From Succinivibrionaceae bacterium UBA3769 (GTDB lineage: Bacteria; Pseudomonadota; Gammaproteobacteria; Enterobacterales; Succinivibrionaceae): a stretch of DNA of 5,095 nt. The notes under the pieces are model-generated. The model searched no databases and was not told the DNA's origin. It was given only the letters and a program-made list of their open reading frames with translations. The DNA lies in assembly GCA_002372325.1 (NCBI GenBank), contig DFFT01000172.1, forward strand, positions 1-5,095, given 5' to 3'. The position numbers were made by a program, and so were the translations under genes. Within the stretch, counting starts at the first letter, position 1; the number at the start of each line of letters is the position of its first letter. Below, piece by piece: positions 1 through 5,077 of the stretch.

Positions 1-1
1 G

Positions 2-184
2 GAAGCCGGGATTTTTGTTCCTTCCGGAACGCAGTCTGGCAAGGCCGGAGAGAAACTGAAAAATAACGGGATTTCTCATGAGACGCTGCGCTGGAGCCCG
101 CCTGTCATAGCGCATGCGCCGGCCGCATGGAGGGGATACCATTTTGCGGAATTTAAACGCCATTTCCGGAAACGGACGCCTTGA
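2..184 (+). other. Open reading frame entering from the left edge, possible 3' end of an upstream gene
   Basis: This frame is open from the first bases of the window to a TGA at 182-184, about 60 codons. The other two plus frames stop earlier, at about 59 and 66. The predicted tail is basic near its end (EFKRHFRKRTP) and matches no family I recognise. Third codon positions are only mildly GC-enriched. No good hairpin-plus-T-run follows it. It could be the C-terminus of a gene starting outside the window, or a chance open frame in GC-rich DNA. Confidence 0.25.
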
Positions 185-214
185 AGAGCCTTTGGCGTTG
201 AAGAGCCTTGGACG
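181..214. repeat. Two-copy 17-bp tandem repeat
   Basis: Units 181-197 and 198-214 both begin TTGAAGAGCCTT and agree at 15 of 17 positions. The first unit overlaps the stop codon of the left-edge open frame. The repeat lies upstream of the candidate Sel1 promoter. A two-copy repeat like this can arise by slippage, and no function is evident. Confidence 0.6.
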
Positions 215-288
215 GATTCGGGCAGTACTGTTTTAAAAAGATGAAAGCGGAAAATTGACAGGTAACACACAATGCCGGAAAGCCGCGG

Positions 289-307
289 GATTATAATCTG
301 AGATTAT
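289..307 (+). promoter_or_regulatory. Candidate -10 element inside a palindromic operator-like site
   Basis: A perfect TATAAT lies at 292-297. It is embedded in ATAATCT-G-AGATTAT (293-307), a perfect inverted repeat with 7-bp arms, and overlaps the palindrome GATTATAATC (289-298). GATTAT occurs at 289 and again at 302, giving three half-sites about 13 bp apart. Transcription from this -10 would start near 304 and leave a leader of roughly 37 bases before the Sel1 GTG. No good -35 lies 16-18 bp upstream (around 268-275), so the promoter might need an activator or be weak. The overlap of the palindrome with the -10 would suit a repressor. That is inference. Confidence 0.4.
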
Positions 308-340
308 CGGAAACCGCTTCATCTCAAGGAGCCTCGCCCC

Positions 341-1753
341 GTGCAGCCTGTCAAATCAAGAACCTCTCCTGTATCACTCTTTTCAGCTAATCTCATTTCC
401 GGGACTTTTCTGTCCGGAACTATTTTTGCCTTATGGCTGATCCCGGCGGGATCGGCCCTGGCCGAACCCGCCGCTCCCGAAGAGGCCTCCCCCGCCGCTT
501 CGGGGGAATTTGCCTGCCAGGACGGCGACGGTAAAAGGGAATGCCGTAATCCTGCGGAGTGTATTCAGATGGGACAGGTCTGCCGGAAGGCCGGAAAATA
601 TCCCCGGGCTCTCGGGTACTACGAGTCTGCCTGCGCCCTGAACAGCGGCGAGGGCTGCAATCTGGCGGGAGTCAGCTACGGGAACGGCACCGGAACTGCG
701 AAATCCCCTATCAAAATGGTGCAGCTTTTGCGGAAGGCGTGCACCCTGAAATCAGAGAACGGCTGCCACAATCTGGGGGTGGCCTACTGGAACGGCACCG
801 GCGTGAGACAAAACTACGATGAAGCTATAAAGCAGTTTAAGAGCTCCTGTCTTAAGAACATTCCCGACGGCTGCGCTTATCTCGGGAATGCCTATCTCGG
901 GGGACACGGCGTTCCGATAAATCCCGATGAGGCCCTGCGCCTTTATCAGAGAAGCTGTCAGAAGGACAGCGGCGAAGGCTGCTACCGGCTGGGGAAAGCC
1001 TATATGCGCGGCACCGGCGGGGAAAGATCTCCGGAGAAGGCGGTGCAGATGTACGCCAAGGCCTGCCGGCTGGAATCCCTGCCGGGCTGCCATTATTATG
1101 CCGATGCCCTCTTAGACGGCATTGGCACTCCGCAGTCCGTGGCCGATGCTCAGGCGCTCTACCAGAAGGGCTGCGATGAAGGCTACATGGATTCCTGCGC
1201 TGACATGGGCCGGCTTTACGAAGGCAGCGGTGACTTTCAGCAGGCGGCCTCTCTTTATGACCAGGCCTGCGCCAAAGAAAACGGCCTGGGCTGTCTCCGG
1301 CTCGGCATGCTCCATGAGGAAGGCAAGGGTTTTGAAAAGGATCTCCGGAAGGCGGTAGTGCTGTACCGGAGAGCCTGCGACTTTGACAGCGGCCGGGCCT
1401 GCAGCAATGTGGGACTGGCGCTCCGGGACGGCTCGGGCACCATGCAGAGCAACAGCGAAGCCACCAGATTTTTTGAGAAAAGCTGCCTTCTGGATTACAG
1501 CTATGGCTGCGTGAGCCTGGGCTACTCCTATTTTAACGGCCGGGGGGGCAGTAAAAACCCGGCCAAAGCCAACTCCTTTTATGAAAAAGCCTGCCATATG
1601 GGAAACGGCACCGGCTGCAGCAATCTGGGCCTTAATTATCTGGAGGGAGTCGGAGCGCCCAAGGATCCCCGGAAGGCCGTGAAATATCTGAACCAGGCCT
1701 GCTCTCTCGGGGAACAGGACGGCTGCGATAAGCTTAAAGAGATCTCCCGCTGA
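341..1753 (+). CDS. Exported cysteine-rich Sel1-like repeat protein (Hcp-like)
   Basis: The 470-residue product has a signal peptide: basic start (K5, R7), hydrophobic stretch about 11-38, and an AxA cleavage site (A39-L40-A41). Residues 98-470 are Sel1-like (TPR-related) repeats of 36 residues, one of 32 residues at 278-309. Each begins with a cysteine pair at i and i+8: C98/C106, C134/142, C170/178, C206/214, C242/250, C278/286, C310/318, C346/354, C382/390, C418/426 and C454/462. Four more cysteines (59, 68, 74, 81) precede the array, giving 26, an even number. This pattern resembles the Helicobacter Hcp proteins, where each repeat is stapled by a disulfide, so a periplasmic or secreted helical solenoid that binds a protein or envelope partner is likely; the ligand is unknown. 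The GTG start is supported by AAGGAG at 326-331, nine bases upstream. The last half-repeat makes a normal family ending. Confidence 0.93.
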   Translation: MQPVKSRTSPVSLFSANLISGTFLSGTIFALWLIPAGSALAEPAAPEEASPAASGEFACQDGDGKRECRNPAECIQMGQVCRKAGKYPRALGYYESACALNSGEGCNLAGVSYGNGTGTAKSPIKMVQLLRKACTLKSENGCHNLGVAYWNGTGVRQNYDEAIKQFKSSCLKNIPDGCAYLGNAYLGGHGVPINPDEALRLYQRSCQKDSGEGCYRLGKAYMRGTGGERSPEKAVQMYAKACRLESLPGCHYYADALLDGIGTPQSVADAQALYQKGCDEGYMDSCADMGRLYEGSGDFQQAASLYDQACAKENGLGCLRLGMLHEEGKGFEKDLRKAVVLYRRACDFDSGRACSNVGLALRDGSGTMQSNSEATRFFEKSCLLDYSYGCVSLGYSYFNGRGGSKNPAKANSFYEKACHMGNGTGCSNLGLNYLEGVGAPKDPRKAVKYLNQACSLGEQDGCDKLKEISR

Positions 1754-1806
1754 AATCGGAAATGGTCTGAAGAAGGTTTTATCCGCGGTCAGGGGCAGGA
1801 ATCCGG

Positions 1807-1887
1807 GAAGAACTCATTCAGGAAGGATGCCTTAAGGCTTCGGAAAACGGCAGAGCCGGTTTCGGTGACTGGTATTTCAGGGGGAAC
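1807..1887 (+). pseudogene. Probable decayed Sel1 repeat remnant, downstream in a different frame
   Basis: Downstream of the Sel1 stop, a different plus frame is open from 1771 to a TGA at 2014-2016. Codons from 1828 read CLKASENGRAGFGDWYFRG. Against repeat 2 of the upstream protein (CTLKSENGCHNLGVAYWNG), C1, S5, E6, N7, G8, G13, Y16 and G19 align without gaps, and position 12 is F versus L. The second cysteine of the pair is replaced by arginine. No ATG, GTG or TTG start precedes it in frame. It may be a frameshifted former extension of the Sel1 gene, whose next repeat would have begun about 20 bases earlier, or the last piece of a lost neighbouring paralogue. A chance match is possible because I compared one peptide with several repeats. 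Confidence 0.4.
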
Positions 1888-1966
1888 CGGGTTTTCCGGG
1901 GGAGAGAGGTAATAATGAGCGCTCCGGAGTCTGCTCAGACTTTTTCCGGCGGTTCCGGAAAACCGG
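1887..1966. repeat. Long-range inverted repeat in the convergent gap
   Basis: CCGGGTTTTCCGG at 1887-1899 is complementary to CCGGAAAACCGG at 1955-1966 apart from one bulged G, so transcripts of either strand could form a stem of about 12 bp. The enclosed loop contains the weak plus-strand terminator. The variants CGGAAAACGG (1841-1850) and CGGAAAACCG (2034-2043) also occur in this gap. The role is unknown; it could help end converging transcripts. Confidence 0.4.
1926..1945 (+). terminator. Weak rho-independent terminator for the Sel1 gene
   Basis: AGTCT (1928-1932) and AGACT (1937-1941) form a 5-bp stem with loop GCTC, extendable by G-U pairs. The T run 1941-1945 follows at once, the first T being in the stem. 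It lies about 175 bases after the Sel1 stop, and no better plus-strand hairpin with a T run was seen in the gap. The stem is short, so termination may be partial. Confidence 0.4.
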
Positions 1967-1977
1967 ATTCCCTTTTC

Positions 1978-2008
1978 GAAAACGAAAGCCGGGACTTTCT
2001 TCCCGGCT
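1978..2008 (-). terminator. Rho-independent terminator for the lprI-like gene
   Basis: AGCCGGGA (1987-1994) and TCCCGGCT (2001-2008) form a perfect GC-rich 8-bp stem with a 6-base loop. Read on the minus strand, the stem is followed by TTCGTTTTCG, a T-rich though interrupted tail. The plus strand has no T run after the stem, so it points to minus-strand transcripts. It starts about 57 bases beyond the TAA of the lprI-like gene. Confidence 0.7.
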
Positions 2009-2065
2009 CATGCTGAATCAGACTTTCAGGGAGCGGAAAACCGAAGGGCATTACCGCGCCCGGGC

Positions 2066-2917
2066 TTAAAGATCGGGGAGATCCTCATACATTCTCTTTA
2101 AGGTCATGGTCTTCTGACAGTCATACATTGCGGTAAGTTCCTTTTCAGAACCCTTCATGGTGACGGCGCCGCACTTATTTTCCTTCTCCTTTATCCATTT
2201 TCTCTGTTCCGGCAGAAGCTTATCCCGAACCTTTTTGTCCAGAGATTTCCATTTTTTGTTGAGATCGGCATCAACCTGAAGATAACTGAGCTTGGAGCTG
2301 ATGTACATGTCATGAGCGTATTCTTCTTCGGTCTCGAAGGAGAAGGTCTGACCATCGACAAACCGCACAAGTTCCTCAAAGCTTGCATCAGCATTCGCCG
2401 GATCGCCGGCTGCCTCAACATTAAGCTCTGCCTTATTCTTTTCGGCAAAGGTAAGAGTTGCGGTGCTTTCCATCTCACTGTCTTTGTCATACACGCTGCA
2501 GACCAGCTTATTGGGTTCCTGAAGCTGGCATAAAGCCTTGTCCCCATCCTTGGAAGTGAAGTTGTAGGCGCCGACTCGGCCGATAAATATGCCGCCCTTC
2601 ACGGAATAAAGATCCTCGCTGCCGGGTTCCTTGGCAACCACAAAGTCACCCAGGTATGCTCTTTCGCCGGGTTCTCCCAGGTGCTCCTGCTCTTCTTTGG
2701 TAAGCTTGTCCTTCATGTCAAAAAGAGGTTCACAGTCTTCCGGGGCGGTACTGGCGCAGGTAAAGCTGTCTAGATTGGCTCCGTGGCCCATGGCATAACG
2801 GCCGGTTTTAATTTCCGAGCCGTCTGCCATGGCTGCGGCCGGAAGCAGCAGGCAAGCTGCGGCCAGAGCTGATGCTTTAATGATGTCTGATGAAAAACGG
2901 AAAGCTGAAAATATCAT
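2066..2917 (-). CDS. Exported protein with C-terminal LprI/DUF1311-type domain
   Basis: From the ATG at 2917 the product has 283 residues. Residues 1-31 are a signal peptide with hydrophobic core about 15-30 and cleavage after A29-M30-A31. C22 lies in that core without a clear lipobox, so I do not call a lipoprotein. Residues about 217-283 fit the LprI/DUF1311 pattern: LNKKWKSL, then LLPEQRKWIKEKENKCG with W241 and C249, C267 in MYDCQKTM, then a terminal R-x3-DL. Some members of this family inhibit lysozyme; many are uncharacterised. Residues about 32-200 form a domain I do not recognise, with cysteine pairs C54/C62 and C130/C140. Six cysteines in the mature protein suggest disulfides outside the cytoplasm. 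An in-frame TTG at 2963-2965 would add 16 residues but lacks a ribosome site and would lie inside the 27-bp palindrome. GGAGAAG (2933-2939) is 15 bases from the ATG, further than usual. The insertion sequence lies just upstream, so the native promoter may be lost. Confidence 0.82.
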   Translation of the reverse strand: MIFSAFRFSSDIIKASALAAACLLLPAAAMADGSEIKTGRYAMGHGANLDSFTCASTAPEDCEPLFDMKDKLTKEEQEHLGEPGERAYLGDFVVAKEPGSEDLYSVKGGIFIGRVGAYNFTSKDGDKALCQLQEPNKLVCSVYDKDSEMESTATLTFAEKNKAELNVEAAGDPANADASFEELVRFVDGQTFSFETEEEYAHDMYISSKLSYLQVDADLNKKWKSLDKKVRDKLLPEQRKWIKEKENKCGAVTMKGSEKELTAMYDCQKTMTLKRMYEDLPDL

Positions 2918-2956
2918 GTGAATTATCGTAAACTTCTCCAAAAACCGCAGTAATAG

Positions 2957-2983
2957 TTTGAGCAATTTTAAAAATTGCTCAAA
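2957..2983. repeat. Perfect 27-bp palindrome between transposase and lprI-like gene
   Basis: TTTGAGCAATTTT (2957-2969) and AAAATTGCTCAAA (2971-2983) are exact reverse complements around A2970. It begins 27 bases beyond the transposase stop. It could act as a hairpin that slows transcription leaving the IS, or as a protein-binding site near the IS end. No T run follows on either strand, so it is not a classical intrinsic terminator. Confidence 0.75.
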
Positions 2984-3010
2984 TTTCGAACATCTGTCAA
3001 CTTCTTAATT

Positions 3011-4915
3011 TTATCCCTCTGAAGAATTCTGACCCTGTTTTGCAGCAAGCATTTCCGCTTTAGTTCTTCGATTTCTCGGTTTGCTGTCCTTGCTGCCCTT
3101 AGGTCTTCCAGCTTTCTTTTTCTCTTTTTCTTCTTTTGGGCGATAGCCGTTTATCCTGGCCTCTTCAGCTTCCCGTTCCAGAGTCTTTTTGTTTTTACTG
3201 CCCTTGATGCGTCCGCGTTTTCTCTTTTCAAAAACCGCAGTTTCGCATTTTGGAACTTTCCGGATCTGGTCATCGATATTGGAGTTAATTCTTTGGTTGT
3301 ACTCGTTCCCCATGATTTCAAGATGCTGCGCGGAAATCCCGAATTCATTCAGCAGACTCATTTCGGCAGTTCCGTGAGTACGAGTATACGAATACAGAGA
3401 ATTAGCCATCTGGAGCAAACGCAAACGGCTCATTCTCTGAATCATGACATTGGTGTCAAGATTCAGTTTCTGGCACGCCAGCATGATCTCTGTTCTGATT
3501 ATACTTCCGAAGAAGGCAACTGCAAATTTACTGCGAATGCTTTCTGTCGAATGAACCCTTGTTGCATGGAAGCCTTCCTGAGATTTAATGAGCGCGTACT
3601 GAGTTTCTGAAGTATCTCTCAGGTGGTATATCCGAAGACACTCTTCTGCTCCGTAATCCCGGGACGAGGCAAGAGAAAAATATCCCTTGCCATTCATTGC
3701 AAGCTTCCAGTTTTCGTAGTTAAAGCTAACATGCCGAGTACCGTTATCGTCTGTATCAATATGAACATATTTTCCCATGCCATTTGATACTGAGGCTGTT
3801 TTGCCGGCTGCGATCAATGCTTCAATGCGACGCTTCTCCTGTCTTATTTCCCGGATCAGTTTAATTGACTGATGGCACCCTCTGGCTCCGTCGTAGTAGA
3901 GATTCACAAATCCCGTGGTCTCCGGATGGAGTTTAAACAGCTGCGTTTCTTCTGTAATGCCGAAGACGCCGTCATCACTCACCGCAAATTCCGGCTGCCA
4001 TGGTATGGTATCTCCGTGTTTTTTAACCATTGCTGTATGCCCAAAATGATCACCGTGCATCATAACAATGAAATCATAGCCGCATTCCCGGATTGTTTTG
4101 ATAACATCATCCGTACAAAAACCTCTGTCCAGAATGATGCCTTCAATTTCAATTCCTGCCCCATGGAGAAAGAGAGCAATCTGATGAAAGGCTTTGCTGT
4201 CAACCATCCCGCCTTCGTACTCAAAATACGTTATGGGTCGCCCGTCCTGTGCATTGACTGCGTACATATAGCTGACTATCCCGCCCTTATTGTGACTTTT
4301 GGCATGACCGGGTTCAGACAGTTCGCTTTTCTTAACCTCGCAGTCATTATTTGAACCGTCAATGCTGATCCATGCCTTGGTAACTCCCTTTTCTTTACAG
4401 TGTTCAAGCCATTTGACCTTGAATTTGTGGTGCTGCTCCTTTGTCAGATCCTGAAAAAGTCTGGAGTAGGCTGAATCATCCGGGCATTGTCTGGAAAACA
4501 GGATTTCATCTCGCATAATTTCCGAAAATGTCTCAGTTGCGGAACTGCGATTAAGCAAACTGAACATGCAGTAGTCAAGCAGCATGTTGCCGCAGGCCAG
4601 GCCATATACTTCCTGAAGCAAAGGATAAAGAGAGATTTCGGTGCTTACTCCCAGAGTCAGAGCGTACATGCCAAGGTGCATTTCCGCAGGCTTAAGTTCT
4701 TCCTCTCCATAAAACCTGACCCACTCATTACGATACTTATCGCGAAAGGTGCTGTTAGGAAACATGGTTGACTCGGAAGCCATTCGGCCAATGCACACGG
4801 AATGCCGTTTCTGATCGTTCCCCAGAACGAAAATAAACGCAGTTCCGTCATGACGGTTGATGTAGGCCTCCGGCGGGATGGGGATGGCCGGCTTGTTCCA
4901 GAAAACTTTGCCCAT
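3011..4915 (-). CDS. IS4/IS1634-type DDE transposase with AT-hook-like basic tail
   Basis: This 634-residue protein should catalyse cut-and-paste movement of its insertion sequence through an RNase H-fold DDE active site. The first Asp is D186 in SIDGSN, the second D263 in ILDRGF, and the Glu E437. E437 sits in the IS4 signature Y-(2)-R-(3)-E-(6)-K, here Y430, R433, E437 and K444, within IYHLRDTSETQYALIK. The 173-residue gap between D263 and E437 fits the inserted beta-strand region typical of this group. The C-terminus is very basic and holds two AT-hook-like motifs, RGRIKGSKNK (567-576) and GRPKGSK (603-609), likely to bind the minor groove of AT-rich DNA. The ATG is supported by AAGGTG at 4920-4925 (4-base spacing). 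The gene ends in TAA at 3011-3013 near the left end of the element. No frameshift or internal stop is present. It is visibly more AT-rich than the flanking genes, consistent with acquisition by transfer. Confidence 0.93.
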   Translation of the reverse strand: MGKVFWNKPAIPIPPEAYINRHDGTAFIFVLGNDQKRHSVCIGRMASESTMFPNSTFRDKYRNEWVRFYGEEELKPAEMHLGMYALTLGVSTEISLYPLLQEVYGLACGNMLLDYCMFSLLNRSSATETFSEIMRDEILFSRQCPDDSAYSRLFQDLTKEQHHKFKVKWLEHCKEKGVTKAWISIDGSNNDCEVKKSELSEPGHAKSHNKGGIVSYMYAVNAQDGRPITYFEYEGGMVDSKAFHQIALFLHGAGIEIEGIILDRGFCTDDVIKTIRECGYDFIVMMHGDHFGHTAMVKKHGDTIPWQPEFAVSDDGVFGITEETQLFKLHPETTGFVNLYYDGARGCHQSIKLIREIRQEKRRIEALIAAGKTASVSNGMGKYVHIDTDDNGTRHVSFNYENWKLAMNGKGYFSLASSRDYGAEECLRIYHLRDTSETQYALIKSQEGFHATRVHSTESIRSKFAVAFFGSIIRTEIMLACQKLNLDTNVMIQRMSRLRLLQMANSLYSYTRTHGTAEMSLLNEFGISAQHLEIMGNEYNQRINSNIDDQIRKVPKCETAVFEKRKRGRIKGSKNKKTLEREAEEARINGYRPKEEKEKKKAGRPKGSKDSKPRNRRTKAEMLAAKQGQNSSEG

Positions 4916-4930
4916 AATTCACCTTGTTAT

Positions 4931-5009
4931 ATTCTGCAAATTTGTTGAATATAATTTGCAATTATAGAAGCTGTTTATTACGCAAAAATCTATTCTGCGG
5001 TTTTGTTGA
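4931..5009. repeat. Pair of 18-bp direct repeats in the transposase leader
   Basis: Copies at 4931-4948 and 4992-5009 both read ATTCTGC-nnn-TTTGTTGA and agree at 15 of 18 positions, 61 bp apart. The right copy contains CTGCGGTTTT, the inverse of AAAACCGCAG at 2941-2950 on the far side of the element. They could be transposase-binding sites near the IS end. The left copy overlaps the leader hairpin. Confidence 0.5.
4935..4960 (-). promoter_or_regulatory. Leader inverted repeat upstream of the transposase ribosome site
   Basis: TGCAAATT (4935-4942) and AATTTGCA (4953-4960) are perfect inverted arms around a 10-base loop. In the minus-strand mRNA this hairpin would end about ten bases before the AAGGTG ribosome site. 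It could limit transposase translation, especially in read-through transcripts, or bind a protein as DNA. Neither is shown by the sequence. Confidence 0.4.
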
Positions 5010-5013
5010 TTTG

Positions 5014-5042
5014 ATTATACAATTATAAAATGAAACTGTCAA
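5014..5042 (-). promoter_or_regulatory. Consensus sigma70 promoter for the transposase
   Basis: On the minus strand, TTGACA (5042-5037) and TATAAT (5019-5014) both match the consensus exactly with the ideal 17-bp spacer. A second TATAAT overlaps the spacer at 5022-5027. Transcription should start near 5007, giving a leader of about 90 bases before the transposase ATG. Such an unmodified promoter is unusually strong for an IS, where expression is commonly kept low. Confidence 0.75.
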
Positions 5043-5059
5043 TGGCACAAACGCTTATT

Positions 5060-5077
5060 CCACAAGGATTATTGTGG
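5060..5077. repeat. Short inverted repeat at the right edge
   Basis: CCACAA (5060-5065) and TTGTGG (5072-5077) flank the 6-base loop GGATTA. It lies just outside the candidate right IS end, so it may be an IS-end structure or part of the flanking DNA. The stem is short and could be chance. Confidence 0.3.

Larger units (their letters stand above)
2941..5051 (-). mobile_element. Insertion sequence of the IS4/IS1634 group, limits approximate
   Basis: An AT-richer block with a single full-length DDE transposase gene lies between the lprI-like gene and the right edge. Two inverted pairs could mark its ends. One is AAAACCGCAG at 2941-2950 with CTGCGGTTTT at 4995-5004. The other is TTTGAGCAATT at 2957-2967, matching the minus-strand TTTGTGCCATT at 5041-5051 in 9 of 11 positions. 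The second pair encloses the transposase promoter, with its -35 next to the right end, a common IS arrangement. I found no convincing target-site duplication, so the termini are unresolved and the right end could lie beyond the window. With catalytic residues and promoter present, the element looks potentially active. Confidence 0.7.

Noticed and set aside
76..270. Minus-strand open frame of 64 residues upstream of the Sel1 gene
   Set aside because: It starts at a GTG with no ribosome site, has no recognisable motif, and covers the tandem repeat and the opposite open frame.
255..297. TTGACA (255-260) paired with TATAAT (292-297) as one promoter
   Set aside because: The spacer is 31 bp, far from 16-18, so they cannot serve one ordinary sigma70 promoter.
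752..1597. Long minus-strand open frames (113 and 161 residues) antisense to the Sel1 gene
   Set aside because: They mirror a well-supported GC-rich repeat gene, and their composition reflects its codons rather than a real protein.
1915..2016. 33-codon ATG frame preceded by GGAGAGAGG
   Set aside because: The ribosome site is tempting, but the frame runs through both terminator hairpins, has no recognisable motif, and is the end of the longer open frame carrying the Sel1 remnant.
2918..2965. TTG at 2965 as the start of the lprI-like gene
   Set aside because: It adds 16 residues before an already complete signal peptide, lacks a ribosome site, and would place the start inside the 27-bp palindrome.
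2971..3000. Outward TTGACA on the minus strand (3000-2995) as a promoter for the lprI-like gene
   Set aside because: At 16-18 bp spacing the -10 candidates are poor (CAATTT and similar).
2939..3240. 12-bp direct repeat CAAAAACCGCAG at 2939-2950 and 3229-3240
   Set aside because: About one 12-mer repeat is expected by chance in a 5-kb window, and the second copy is ordinary transposase coding sequence.
3872..4354. 160-residue plus-strand frame antisense to the transposase
   Set aside because: It lies entirely over the DDE region of a clear transposase and has no independent motif.
2994..5042. CTGTCAA direct repeat (2994-3000 and 5036-5042) as a target-site duplication
   Set aside because: The sequences just inside do not form convincing terminal inverted repeats, and a 7-base match is common by chance.
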